From positions 11,595 to 75,594 of the forward strand of contig CAKPMH010000002.1 in assembly GCA_934167935.1 (NCBI GenBank): 64,000 bases of DNA, read 5' to 3'. The notes beneath the pieces were generated by a model. The model had not been told where the DNA came from. It saw only the letters and a program-made list of their open reading frames with translations, and did not search any database. How positions within the stretch are numbered: position 1 is the stretch's first letter; each line of letters starts with the position of its first letter. Positions 54,894 to 63,923 of this stretch are shown piece after piece. The position numbers and the translations under genes were made by a program. Source of the DNA: an uncultured Bacilli bacterium (lineage in GTDB: Bacteria; Bacillota_I; Bacilli_A; RF39; UBA660).

Positions 54894-56696
54894 ACTGTCA
54901 AATTTTTTTCTTTCATTTGTATTTAAAATTCTTTTACGTAGTCTATAGTTAAGTGGTGTAATTTCAACTAATTCATCACTATTAATATAATCTAAGCACA
55001 CTTCTAGACTCATTTGTCTAGGCCTTTTTAATACAACTGTATGGTCTTTTCCAGCACTTCTTGTATTAGTTAAATTTTTACCCTTAACAACATTTACAGC
55101 TAAATCATTATCGTGAGTATGTTCTCCTACAATCATACCTTCGTAAACATCTACACCAGGTTCAATAAACATAATTCCTCTATCTTCTAATCCACCTATT
55201 GCATATGCTGTTGATTTTCCATTTTCCATAGAAACTAATACACCAAGTTTTCTTTCACCTACATTATTACTAGCCATTTTTCTATATTCTTTAAATGTAT
55301 GATTTAACATTCCATATCCTTTTGTCATAGTCATAAATTCAGTTGTAAAACCAATTAATCCACGTGATGGTACAACATAATTTAATCTAACTTGATTTTC
55401 ATGACTAGTCATATTTTCCATTATTCCTTCACGATTACCTAAAGCTTCTATTACAGATCCTACATATTCTTCTGGTACATCAATTTGAACATCTTCAAAT
55501 GGTTCACTTTTTACTCCATCAATTTCTTTTACAATTATTTCAGGTTTCGAAACTTGAAGTTCAAATCCTTCTCTTCTCATTGTTTCTATTAATATTGATA
55601 AATGAAGTTCTCCTCTTCCTGATACTATAAATGATTCATTATCATTTGGTGCTATTTTAAGTGATACATCTTTTTCTGTTTCTTTCTTTAATCTTTCTTC
55701 TATTTGTCTTGCAGTAACAAATTTACCTTCTCTACCGACAAATGGTGAAGTATTTACACCAAATGTCATTTGAAGAGTTGGTTCATCAATTCTTAAATGT
55801 GGTAAAGCTTCTTCATATCCTACTTCACATACAGTTTCTCCAACACTTATATCAGGAAGACCTGATATAGCAATGATATCCCCCGCTTCTGCTTCTTCTA
55901 TTTCTATTCTTTTAAGACCAATAAATCCAAACATTTTAGCAATTCTAAATTGTTTAATAGAACCATCTAATCTAATACATGAAACCATTTGATTAACTTT
56001 AATTTTTCCCCTTTTAACAACACCAATTCCAATTCTTCCAACAAAGTCATTATAATCTAAAAGTGCTGGTTGAAATTGTAAAGTACCATTTAATTCAACT
56101 TTTGGAGCTGGTATATAATCAATTATAGTGTCTAATATTGGAGCCATTGTTTCTTTTTGAGTACTGATATCTGGATCAAAACTTGAAGTTCCTGAAAGTG
56201 CAGATGCATATATTACTGGGAATTCTAATTGATCTAAGTCTGCACCTAATTCAATAAATAAATCTAAAACTTCATCTACTACTTCTGTTGGACGTGCTGT
56301 TGGTTTATCTATTTTATTAACAACTAATATAGGTGTTACTTTTGCTTCTAAAGCTTTTTTAAGTACAAATCTTGTTTGAGGCATAGTTCCTTCGTATGCA
56401 TCGACTACAAGTATTACTCCATCAACCATATTCATTATACGTTCTACTTCTCCACCAAAGTCAGCATGTCCTGGAGTATCTAATATATTAATTCTATAAT
56501 CCTTATAATTTATAGCAGTTGTTTTTGCTAAAATTGTAATTCCTCTTTCTTTTTCAAGATCATTTGAATCCATTACTCTTACATCTACTTGTTCATTTTC
56601 TCTAAATGTTCCTGAACTTTTAAGTAATTGATCTACTAATGTTGTTTTTCCGTGGTCTACGTGTGCTATTATAGCGATATTTCTTATATTTTTCAT
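54885..56696 (-). CDS. typA: translational GTPase TypA/BipA
   Basis: The 603-residue protein has [18 protein letters not shown] (G1), RGITILAKT (G2), [14 protein letters not shown] (G3), NKIDKP (G4) and SALSG (G5). BipA-specific C-terminal features include [15 protein letters not shown] and the [21 protein letters not shown] block. It binds ribosomes and acts in ribosome assembly and stress growth. The start at 56696 (MKNIRNIAI) follows AGAGGAAGTG. Confidence 0.96.
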   Translation of the reverse strand: MKNIRNIAIIAHVDHGKTTLVDQLLKSSGTFRENEQVDVRVMDSNDLEKERGITILAKTTAINYKDYRINILDTPGHADFGGEVERIMNMVDGVILVVDAYEGTMPQTRFVLKKALEAKVTPILVVNKIDKPTARPTEVVDEVLDLFIELGADLDQLEFPVIYASALSGTSSFDPDISTQKETMAPILDTIIDYIPAPKVELNGTLQFQPALLDYNDFVGRIGIGVVKRGKIKVNQMVSCIRLDGSIKQFRIAKMFGFIGLKRIEIEEAEAGDIIAISGLPDISVGETVCEVGYEEALPHLRIDEPTLQMTFGVNTSPFVGREGKFVTARQIEERLKKETEKDVSLKIAPNDNESFIVSGRGELHLSILIETMRREGFELQVSKPEIIVKEIDGVKSEPFEDVQIDVPEEYVGSVIEALGNREGIMENMTSHENQVRLNYVVPSRGLIGFTTEFMTMTKGYGMLNHTFKEYRKMASNNVGERKLGVLVSMENGKSTAYAIGGLEDRGIMFIEPGVDVYEGMIVGEHTHDNDLAVNVVKGKNLTNTRSAGKDHTVVLKRPRQMSLEVCLDYINSDELVEITPLNYRLRKRILNTNERKKFDSKK

Positions 56697-56784
56697 ATTT
56701 ACACTTCCTCTTGCCAGCATTTAGTATATCATAAAAAAACATTGTATGTAAAGTTTTTTTGTATTATAATATTGATGTGATAGT

Positions 56785-57417
56785 ATGAAAAAGATATATG
56801 TAATTTTATTTTTATTTTTATTATTTCCATTTAATGTATTTGCAAGTAATAAAGAGGGTGTTACTTTAGCAAAATGTGTTGATGGTGATACAGCTAGATT
56901 TATATATAATGGTGAAGAAATTAAAGTTAGATTTTTGGCTATTGATACTCCTGAAGTTAAACATCCAAAAAAAGATGCAGAAGCTTATGGTAAGGAAGCA
57001 AGCTTATATACTTGTAAAAGATTAAAAGAAGGAAAAATTTATATTGAATTTGATTCTAATAGTGATAAATTAGATAAATATAATAGATATCTTGCTTGGA
57101 TATATGTAGATGATAGTCTTCTTCAAAAAGAATTAGTTAGTAAAGGACTTGCTAAAGTTGCATATCTTTATGGTGATTATAGTTATACTGATATTTTAAA
57201 AAAAGAAGAAGTAAAAGCTAAAAATAATAAGATTGGTATTTGGAGTAATAGAGAAGATACTCTTAGAGACTACATTATGAATATGAATATATGGGTTAAA
57301 TTTTTATTAACTATTATTATTATAATTTGTATTTCCATTTACTTATATTATGATAAAAAAGCAAGACGAAAATTACTTAAAAAAGGAAAAAAAATATTAA
57401 AAGAAAAAATGAAGTAA
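56785..57417 (+). CDS. thermonuclease-family (SNase) protein, secreted and membrane-tethered
   Basis: The 210-residue protein has a signal peptide (residues 1-20), a staphylococcal nuclease domain (AKCVDGDTARFIYNG, KVRFLAIDTPEVKHP with catalytic Arg and Glu, LDKYNRYLAWIYVD with catalytic Arg, GLAKVAYLYG), and a C-terminal membrane helix (about 171-188) with a basic tail. The C-terminal anchor is unlike the freely secreted enzyme. It would cut DNA or RNA at the cell surface with calcium. Confidence 0.9.
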   Translation: MKKIYVILFLFLLFPFNVFASNKEGVTLAKCVDGDTARFIYNGEEIKVRFLAIDTPEVKHPKKDAEAYGKEASLYTCKRLKEGKIYIEFDSNSDKLDKYNRYLAWIYVDDSLLQKELVSKGLAKVAYLYGDYSYTDILKKEEVKAKNNKIGIWSNREDTLRDYIMNMNIWVKFLLTIIIIICISIYLYYDKKARRKLLKKGKKILKEKMK

Positions 57418-57431
57418 TCTTCATTTTTTTA
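57404..57431 (+). terminator. terminator of the nuclease gene
   Basis: AATGAAG and CTTCATT around TAAT, followed by seven T, overlapping the stop codon. Confidence 0.8.
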
Positions 57432-58355
57432 AAATTTATTTATTATTAAATTTACGTAATCTATTATATATGTATTATATAATTTAAATAGTCCTATAAA
57501 TATTAAAGCAAATGGTACTAAGTAGATACAAAAATAGGTCAAATAATTTCGTGCTTTTAATTTATTTACTATTTTAAATGATATTTTTTTTGATATTGTA
57601 TATGGAATAGTAAAAAATATTGAATAAATTAAACTTTTTAATGCAACATATGAAATTAATAAGTTTCCAAGTATTAAATTTAATAATATTAAGAAAATAA
57701 ATATTATTAAAAAAGTTGTTAACCATGATTCTATTATGTTTTTTTCTTCAAAATTATATGCCACCATACTAAATAGGGAAATAACAAGTGTCCAAAGTAT
57801 TAAAGTTGGTCCTGTTAATGTATATAAGCTTAATTTTGATTTATCTAATATAATTAATATTATTTGAAAAATTATAATAAATATAAAATATAGCAATAAT
57901 AGTGATATACATATATTTGTTGCTTCTTCATTATTTTTATCATATCCTTCTTTCATTATTTCTTCCATATTTATTATTTTTAATTCTGGATATGTTAAAT
58001 ATTTATTTGATAAAAGTTTTAAATATTTTTCTGTTGAAAGAATTATTTTTTGTTCGTTTTTTTCTTTTAAGACTCTATTTTCTATTTCTTTTATATCAAT
58101 ATATTCATATTTAATATCTTTTAATTCTTTTATATTTACTCTTTCTGATAGAAAATTTTTAATTAAATTCTTTAATATATTTAATTCTTTTTCTTCTGGT
58201 AATATCAATTTATATTCATCAATTAATTTAGCTATATAAATAATTCTATCTTTTGTATTTTGACTTGTTGTATATATTAGATATTTATAATCTAATATTT
58301 TAAAATATGTTATTGGTATTATATCTAATTCTTTATTTTTTCTTAATATTTTCAT
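57429..58355 (-). CDS. polytopic membrane protein of unknown function
   Basis: The 308-residue protein has a soluble N-terminal part of about 145 residues (KELDIIPITYFKILDYKYLIYTTSQNTKDRIIYIAKLI ...) and five to six membrane helices (about 148-170, 182-200, 212-235, 240-262 and 278-300). No family is recognised. The N-terminal segment looks like a small alpha/beta domain facing the cytoplasm. It starts after GGTGATATC and is independent of its neighbours. Confidence 0.65.
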   Translation of the reverse strand: MKILRKNKELDIIPITYFKILDYKYLIYTTSQNTKDRIIYIAKLIDEYKLILPEEKELNILKNLIKNFLSERVNIKELKDIKYEYIDIKEIENRVLKEKNEQKIILSTEKYLKLLSNKYLTYPELKIINMEEIMKEGYDKNNEEATNICISLLLLYFIFIIIFQIILIILDKSKLSLYTLTGPTLILWTLVISLFSMVAYNFEEKNIIESWLTTFLIIFIFLILLNLILGNLLISYVALKSLIYSIFFTIPYTISKKISFKIVNKLKARNYLTYFCIYLVPFALIFIGLFKLYNTYIIDYVNLIINKF

Positions 58356-58401
58356 GATATCACCTACATTATGATATCATTTTTATATTTATTATTCAAT
58401 A

Positions 58402-59118
58402 TTATTCCAATACTTTATTTGGTTCTAAATTTTTGTTTTTTTCATATACTATTAATTTATTATTATTATCTAAGGTTGCTAATAATATTTTATCTAAATT
58501 TCTATACCCTTTTATTTTTAATTCTTTATATAACCAATCCTCTTTTTTGTTCATATTTTTTAAATTATTATGCATTATTTCTGAATCAATTATTACATTT
58601 GCTACTAATCCTTTATTTTCCACTTTTAAATTCATATCATTAGGTGTTAATGGATTATATTTGCTTTTTTTCATAATTGTTAATTTACCATTTGCTTCTA
58701 CTATTGCATAATCTACTTCACTTACATCAAATACTCCGCCAATTCTTGTTTGCTCTAATAAATCATTAATATCCATTTTTAATTTTCTTAAACTTTTTTC
58801 TAATATTTTTCCATTTTCTATTACTATAGTAGGAGTACCTATTATTATCCTTCTTAATTTTATGCTTTTCATTGTTATTATTGAAACTATATAGGAAATA
58901 AGACCAAACGTTATAATAGCAATACATCCATATAAATAAGGTGTATCCATATTAATTATCATTTCTGCTGCAAAATTTCCTATTGATATACCTATAACAT
59001 AATCAAATAAGCTTAATTCAGATGCTTGTTTTTTACCTATTAATTTTGTAACTATATATAATATAAATATTGAAAATAAACTTCTTGGAATGACCATTAG
59101 TGTTTCATTTAAATTCAT
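58402..59118 (-). CDS. DUF421 (YetF/YrbG-like) membrane protein
   Basis: The 238-residue protein has three N-terminal membrane helices (ILYIVTKLIGKKQASELSLFDYVIGISIGNFAAEMI is the family signature) and a cytoplasmic domain with IIIGTPTIVIENGKILEKSLRKLKMDINDLLEQTRIGGVFDVSEVDYAIVEANGKLTIMKK. DUF421 proteins are widespread in spore formers, with some members linked to germination. Precise function is unknown. Confidence 0.9.
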   Translation of the reverse strand: MNLNETLMVIPRSLFSIFILYIVTKLIGKKQASELSLFDYVIGISIGNFAAEMIINMDTPYLYGCIAIITFGLISYIVSIITMKSIKLRRIIIGTPTIVIENGKILEKSLRKLKMDINDLLEQTRIGGVFDVSEVDYAIVEANGKLTIMKKSKYNPLTPNDMNLKVENKGLVANVIIDSEIMHNNLKNMNKKEDWLYKELKIKGYRNLDKILLATLDNNNKLIVYEKNKNLEPNKVLE

Positions 59119-59162
59119 AATATCACCTAAAATTATTATTCCATTATATTATTTTTTTATAC

Positions 59163-59186
59163 AAAAAAAGTCTATTTAGACTTTTT
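59163..59186 (-). terminator. terminator of the GlcNAc-1-P transferase gene
   Basis: AAAAAGTCTA and TAGACTTTTT form a 10-bp stem with U residues following on the minus strand. Confidence 0.8.
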
Positions 59187-60230
59187 AAATTTTTGTTTTA
59201 TTTCTTCTCTATCAAATACTATATTTGTTTTTAATACTAATATTAAAACTAATATTAATAGAATTCCATAAACAATATATCCTACTTCTTTATCTTTTAA
59301 AACATAAAGAATTGATGCAAAAGCAAATAAGGCATCTATTATATATATAATAAATACTGTTTGTTTTGTTGTAAAATTTCTATTTAATAATTGATGATGT
59401 AAATGAAACCTATCACCTTTAAATATTGGCTCACCTTTTAAAGCTCTTCTTATAATAGCAAATAATGTATCAAGTATTGGAATAGCAAGTATTATAAGTG
59501 GAATTATAAAAGATGTCATTGTTACATTTTTAAATCCTAACAGTGCAATTACAGCTATCATAAATCCCATAAAATTAGACCCACAATCGCCAGCAAATAT
59601 ACTTGCTGGATTAAAATTATATACTAGGAAACCTAATGTTGAACCAAGCATTGTAAATGCAAGAACAAAATCTAAACCTGTTTTTCCTTTAATTATAGCA
59701 ATTATTCCTATTGTTAAATAATAAATTGCGCTAATTCCTCCTGATAATCCATCTAATCCATCTATTAAATTAATACAATTTATACATCCTACTATAAAAA
59801 AGATTGTAAGTGGATATGAAAGAATATTAAAATCTATATATAAGCCAAATGCACTAACATTCTTAATAACTAAACCACCATAAAACACTACAACAGAGGC
59901 AGCTATAAGTTGTCCAATAAATTGTGGTAGAGATCCGAGTTCTGTTATATCATCTATTACTCCTACTAATATAATTATAAAACTTCCTATTAAAATTCCA
60001 TTCATTATGGAGCTATGTGTTCCAAATATCATATATCCAAGTAAAAAACCAAAGAAAATACCAAGTCCACCTAATTTAGGAGTTGCTTTTTTGTGTATAT
60101 GTCTTCCACCTGGAATATCTATTGCGTTAATATCTATAGCTATTTTTTTTATTAAAGGTATTATTGATACAACGCATATGAATGGTATTGCAATCATTCC
60201 TATTATTCTTAAGATTAAATCTTGATTCAT
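59172..60230 (-). CDS. WecA/TagO-type undecaprenyl-phosphate GlcNAc-1-phosphate transferase
   Basis: The 352-residue polytopic protein has GGRHIHKKATPKLGGLGIFFGF, VGVIDDITELGSLPQF (D-D motif), CINLIDGLDGLSGGISA, FAGDCGSNFMGF, and FKGDRFHLHHQLLNR, the UDP-sugar and magnesium motifs of this family. The H-L-H-H block separates it from MraY. It links GlcNAc-1-P to undecaprenyl phosphate to begin teichoic acid or polysaccharide synthesis. Confidence 0.92.
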   Translation of the reverse strand: MNQDLILRIIGMIAIPFICVVSIIPLIKKIAIDINAIDIPGGRHIHKKATPKLGGLGIFFGFLLGYMIFGTHSSIMNGILIGSFIIILVGVIDDITELGSLPQFIGQLIAASVVVFYGGLVIKNVSAFGLYIDFNILSYPLTIFFIVGCINCINLIDGLDGLSGGISAIYYLTIGIIAIIKGKTGLDFVLAFTMLGSTLGFLVYNFNPASIFAGDCGSNFMGFMIAVIALLGFKNVTMTSFIIPLIILAIPILDTLFAIIRRALKGEPIFKGDRFHLHHQLLNRNFTTKQTVFIIYIIDALFAFASILYVLKDKEVGYIVYGILLILVLILVLKTNIVFDREEIKQKFKKSK

Positions 60231-60264
60231 TTTACCACCTAACTAATTATACCATTATATTATT

Positions 60265-61257
60265 TTAATGTCTATCTATAAGATTCATATTATTTAGAAG
60301 TATTCCTGTTCCTTCTACTACACATGTAAGTGGTGATTCTGCTATTTTAACTGGTACTTTAAGTTCTGTTTCTAATAATTTATCAAGTCCTACTGTTAAG
60401 GATCCACCTCCTGTTAATATTATACCTTTATTTATTATATCTGAAGATAGTTCTGGTGGTGTTTGTTCTAATACATTTTTAACTTTGCTAACAATCATAT
60501 TGGCACTTTTTTTTAATGCTTCTAATATTTCTTCACTTGAAAGTATTATTTTAAATGGAAGACCTGTTAAAAGGTTTCTTCCTTTAACTTCCATTTGGTC
60601 TTTTCTTGTTTTAGGATATACTGATCCTATTTTTAATTTTATTTCTTCACTTGTTCTATCTCCTATTAAAAGTTTGTATTTATCTTTTACATATTTTTTT
60701 ATATCATTATTAAATGTATCACCAGCTATTTTTATAGAGGCACTTGTTACGATACTTCCAAGTGATAATATGGCTATATCTGTAGTACCACCACCTATAT
60801 CTATTACCATATTTCCACTAGGAAGAGATATGTCAACTCCTGCTCCTATAGCTGCTACTTTTGGTTCTTCTTCTATAAATACTTTTTTTGCTCCTGTCCT
60901 TTCTGCTGCTTCTTTTATTGCATTTTTTTCGACCTGTGTTATATTTGATGGACAACATATTAAAATTCTTGGCCTACTAAAAAAATTTTTCCCGTTTACT
61001 TGTTTTAAGTAATAATTTAACATTATTTCTGTCGCATCAAAATCAGCAATTACACCATCTTTAAGTGGTCTAATTGCTTTTATATCTCCTGGTGTTCTTC
61101 CTAACATATCATTTGCTTTTGAACCTATTGCCAATGTTTTTTTTGATTCTGAATCTATTGCTACCACACTTGGTTCATTTATTATTATTCCTTCTCCTTT
61201 TACATATACGAGTATGTTTGCTGTTCCTAAGTCTATTCCTATATCTTTTGAAAACAT
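60265..61257 (-). CDS. mbl: MreB-family cytoskeletal protein, probably Mbl
   Basis: The 330-residue protein has the actin-fold motifs IGIDLGTANILVYVKG (phosphate 1), DIGGGTTDIAILSLG (phosphate 2), GIILTGGGSLTVGLDKLLE (adenosine), and IEEEPKVAAIGAG. It organises elongation of the cell wall under the membrane. The paralog is called Mbl because spoIIID lies directly upstream with one base between the genes, as in Bacillus. Confidence 0.92.
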   Translation of the reverse strand: MFSKDIGIDLGTANILVYVKGEGIIINEPSVVAIDSESKKTLAIGSKANDMLGRTPGDIKAIRPLKDGVIADFDATEIMLNYYLKQVNGKNFFSRPRILICCPSNITQVEKNAIKEAAERTGAKKVFIEEEPKVAAIGAGVDISLPSGNMVIDIGGGTTDIAILSLGSIVTSASIKIAGDTFNNDIKKYVKDKYKLLIGDRTSEEIKLKIGSVYPKTRKDQMEVKGRNLLTGLPFKIILSSEEILEALKKSANMIVSKVKNVLEQTPPELSSDIINKGIILTGGGSLTVGLDKLLETELKVPVKIAESPLTCVVEGTGILLNNMNLIDRH

Positions 61258-61258
61258 T

Positions 61259-61513
61259 TTATCCCTCTTTACTGTTTAAATATTTATTTTTTGTTGACTC
61301 TCCTCCTCTAATATGTCTTATATCTATATGATACTTTAATATTTTGTTAACTTCCTTATATTTTTGTTTATCTATTTTCAAGAGTCTTTCATTTAAATCT
61401 TTATGTACTGTACTTTTTGAAACTTTAAATATTTTTGCTATTTCTCTTATAGTATAACCATTTTTTAAAATAACTTGCGTTTCATTTAAAACTCTTTCAT
61501 TTATATAATTCAT
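61259..61513 (-). CDS. spoIIID: sporulation transcription factor SpoIIID
   Basis: The 84-residue protein matches SpoIIID: NYINERVLNETQVILKNGYTIREIAKIFKVSKSTVHKDLNERL (helix-turn-helix) and YKEVNKILKYHIDIRHIRGGESTKNKYL. It is a DNA-binding regulator of mother-cell genes under sigma-E. Length is near the usual 90 or so residues. It is followed by mbl. Confidence 0.96.
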   Translation of the reverse strand: MNYINERVLNETQVILKNGYTIREIAKIFKVSKSTVHKDLNERLLKIDKQKYKEVNKILKYHIDIRHIRGGESTKNKYLNSKEG

Positions 61514-61557
61514 TTAAACACCCCTCAATTAATTATATAAATGATTTTTTTATTTAT

Positions 61558-61577
61558 GAAAAAAAAGGGTATTACCC
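61558..61577 (-). terminator. terminator of the SpoIIQ-like gene
   Basis: AGGGT and ACCCT around ATT, with a long U run on the minus strand, overlapping the stop at 61572. Confidence 0.65.
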
Positions 61578-62204
61578 TATTTCTTTTAATGTTTTTCCAT
61601 AATATTCTTCTGGATTTACAGTTTCATTATTTATTAATAATTCAAAATATACATTGTTGTTTATATCATTTTTTATTTTACAAGTTCCACTTTGTCCAAT
61701 AACTTGTCCTGCTATTACACTATCTCCTTCTTTTATTGTTGTTTCACTTAAACACTCATATACACTAATTACATTATCATTATGTTTTATTTTTATTATT
61801 TTTCCTAGTAATTCATCTTCTTTTATTTCTTCTACTGTTCCAGGTAATATTGATACAACATCAAATTTTGTATCTTTTCCATAAAATACTCCTGTACTTT
61901 GCATATATGTATTTTCATAATACATTATTGAATTTTGTTGAGTAGTTTCTTCTCCTTTATAATCATAATATGTATTAGTTATTTTTACATCGTCTGCAGT
62001 ATATGGTTTTAATATTTTTTCTTCTACATTAATAACTGGTATTATATCATCAAATATCGTTTTTGAAACATAACTAAATTCATTTTTATTAAATTCTTTC
62101 TTAGGAATATTTGCTTCTACTAAATAAATAATACCTATCATTGAAATAAATGCTAAACTGTAAATGCCATATATTACTGATTTTTTTAACTTTCTATTTG
62201 CCAT
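61572..62204 (-). CDS. spoIIQ: SpoIIQ-like protein with degenerate LytM (M23) domain
   Basis: The 210-residue protein has an N-terminal membrane anchor (about 9-29) and an extracytoplasmic M23-like domain from about residue 95. Where active enzymes have H-x-G-x-D it reads GVFYGKDTKFDVVSILPGTVEEIKED, and where they have H-x-H it reads NVYFELLINNETVNPEEYY; the metal-binding histidines are missing. The fold therefore serves as a binding domain, as in Bacillus SpoIIQ, which partners SpoIIIAH across the engulfing membranes. It lies between spoIID and spoIIID, supporting the name. Confidence 0.86.
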   Translation of the reverse strand: MANRKLKKSVIYGIYSLAFISMIGIIYLVEANIPKKEFNKNEFSYVSKTIFDDIIPVINVEEKILKPYTADDVKITNTYYDYKGEETTQQNSIMYYENTYMQSTGVFYGKDTKFDVVSILPGTVEEIKEDELLGKIIKIKHNDNVISVYECLSETTIKEGDSVIAGQVIGQSGTCKIKNDINNNVYFELLINNETVNPEEYYGKTLKEIG

Positions 62205-62249
62205 TTCATCACCTCTATTAAAAGTGTGAGCAAATCTAATTTTTTTATA

Positions 62250-63164
62250 CTAATTTTTTGTTATTTCTACATCTTTATAATAATATTTTAATATTTTATC
62301 ATATGTATTACCTTTAAGTGCCATGGCATTAGCACCATATTGACTCATACCAACACCATGACCATTTCCTCTTGTTGTTATTTTTACATTGTCTTCATTT
62401 GGTTCTATTGTAAAGTCAGCTGATTTTAAATTTAATTTGTACCTTACGTCGGTACCTTTATATGTTTTATTATTTATTTTAATTGTTTTTATACTATTAC
62501 CTTCTGTATAATTTAAAACTTTAATTGTTAAATTTTTATTATAATTAAGTCCTAATTTATTATAAAATTCTTTTAATGAAATTGTTTTTTCTACTTTATA
62601 ATTTGGATTTACATCTAGATCCCATGATGAATTAACACTTTTTAAATATGGTAATTTTTCTTTAAATACTTCTTCACAATTTTCTGTTTTTCCATTACTT
62701 GTTGAAAAAAAGAAAGCTGTTATTATTTCGTTATTATAGGTTAAATATTCACCTTTTGTTTCTATTATAGCTTGTTTTATTTTATTTATATTTTTTGTAT
62801 AATTTTTACCCCAATTTTTTTTTAATGTTTCATCATCTAGGTAAACTTGGTTTTTGATGGTATCTACAATATCATAATCCTTACTTTTATTTTCTTCCAT
62901 TTTTTTTAAGACATACGTTCTTGCAGCTACTGCTTGAGCTTTTAATGCTTCTATATGAAATGATGATGGCATTTCTCCAGCAAGAACTCCCTTTACATAT
63001 TCTTCAAATGGTATTTCTTCTATTAAGTTTGTATTTTCCCTTTTCACTCTAACAAAATTATTTGAAATAAATTTAAATTTTATTTCATTATTTTTTATAA
63101 AAATTGTTACGACTAAATATGGTATTAATATTATAAATAAAATTGTTATTATTACTTTTTTCAT
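62250..63164 (-). CDS. spoIID: stage II sporulation protein D (lytic transglycosylase)
   Basis: The 304-residue protein has an N-terminal membrane anchor (1-22) and a SpoIID domain: EIPFEEYVKGVLAGEMPSSFHIEALKAQAVAARTYVLKK (the catalytic Glu in GEMP), FFFSTSNGKTENCEEVF, YLKSVNSSWD, and GNGHGVGMSQYGANAMA. It cuts peptidoglycan glycan strands during engulfment. It precedes the SpoIIQ-like gene. Confidence 0.96.
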   Translation of the reverse strand: MKKVIITILFIILIPYLVVTIFIKNNEIKFKFISNNFVRVKRENTNLIEEIPFEEYVKGVLAGEMPSSFHIEALKAQAVAARTYVLKKMEENKSKDYDIVDTIKNQVYLDDETLKKNWGKNYTKNINKIKQAIIETKGEYLTYNNEIITAFFFSTSNGKTENCEEVFKEKLPYLKSVNSSWDLDVNPNYKVEKTISLKEFYNKLGLNYNKNLTIKVLNYTEGNSIKTIKINNKTYKGTDVRYKLNLKSADFTIEPNEDNVKITTRGNGHGVGMSQYGANAMALKGNTYDKILKYYYKDVEITKN

Positions 63165-63208
63165 ATTTTCTCCTTTATATATTATATTATTTTTATTTTT
63201 TTTAATTA

Positions 63209-63241
63209 TAAAAAAAAATTGACAAATTTCTTGTCAATTTA
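63209..63241 (-). terminator. terminator of the rpiB-DUF1146 pair
   Basis: AAATTGACAA (63216-63225) and TTGTCAATTT (63231-63240) form a perfect 10-bp stem followed by U on the minus strand. Confidence 0.85.
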
Positions 63242-63436
63242 TATTAATTTTGTATAATTTGTAAAATCTATTATAAAATTTACCATTAAATAAGACATTA
63301 TTAAAACTAAAAATAAATAAAATAATCTAGCTTGATAATATCTATTTTTTTTAAATATAGCATTTATATTTACTGCGTCTAATGCCCACATTATTATTGG
63401 TATAAATATTATATAAAGTATTGTTTTTATTGTCAT
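63239..63436 (-). CDS. DUF1146 (YwzB-like) membrane protein
   Basis: The 65-residue protein has two membrane helices (about 3-20 and 38-58) with MWALDAVNINAIFKKNRYYQARLFYLFLVLIMSYLMVNFIIDF, the DUF1146 pattern. Its start overlaps the rpiB stop by four bases. In Bacillus a DUF1146 gene (ywzB) also lies close to spoIID. Confidence 0.8.
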   Translation of the reverse strand: MTIKTILYIIFIPIIMWALDAVNINAIFKKNRYYQARLFYLFLVLIMSYLMVNFIIDFTNYTKLI

Positions 63437-63873
63437 ACTTCACCATATGTATCTATCATTTTAATTCTTCTTTGATGTCTTTCTTCTTCACTAAATTTTG
63501 TTTCTAAAAATGCTTTTATTATTTTTTCTATTTCTTTTATATCTTTTTCATAACTTATAGCCATAACATTACTATCATTATCTATTCTTGTTAATTTTGC
63601 ATCTTCTTCATTGTCAATTTTTGCACATCTTACTTTTTTTACCTTATTACATGCAATACTCATACCTATACCTGTTCTACAAATAAGAATACCTCTATCT
63701 ATCTCACCTTTTTGTATTGCTTCTCCAACTTTAAAAGCATAGATAGGATAATCAACTGATTCTGTACTGTTTGAACCATAATTGATAACTTCATATCCTA
63801 AATTTTCTAAATACTTTACAAGTTGTTTTTTTAATTCAAAACCTCTATGATCATTTCCTATTCCTATTTTCAT
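63433..63873 (-). CDS. rpiB: RpiB/LacAB-family sugar-phosphate isomerase
   Basis: The 146-residue protein matches RpiB: KIGIGNDHRGFELKKQLVKYL, NYGSNSTESVDYPIYA, GILICRTGIGMSIACNK (the catalytic base Cys) and HQRRIKMI. It interconverts ribose 5-phosphate and ribulose 5-phosphate, which would feed the phosphoketolase pathway. The ring-opening His of the usual R-x-H-N-D motif is replaced: here RIDNDSN. CRTG replaces CGTG. These changes leave open whether it uses another sugar, as LacA/LacB do. Confidence 0.9.
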   Translation of the reverse strand: MKIGIGNDHRGFELKKQLVKYLENLGYEVINYGSNSTESVDYPIYAFKVGEAIQKGEIDRGILICRTGIGMSIACNKVKKVRCAKIDNEEDAKLTRIDNDSNVMAISYEKDIKEIEKIIKAFLETKFSEEERHQRRIKMIDTYGEV

Positions 63874-63923
63874 TTTATCACCTATTTAATTTTAACATTT
63901 TTTTATAATAAAAACAACTTTTA

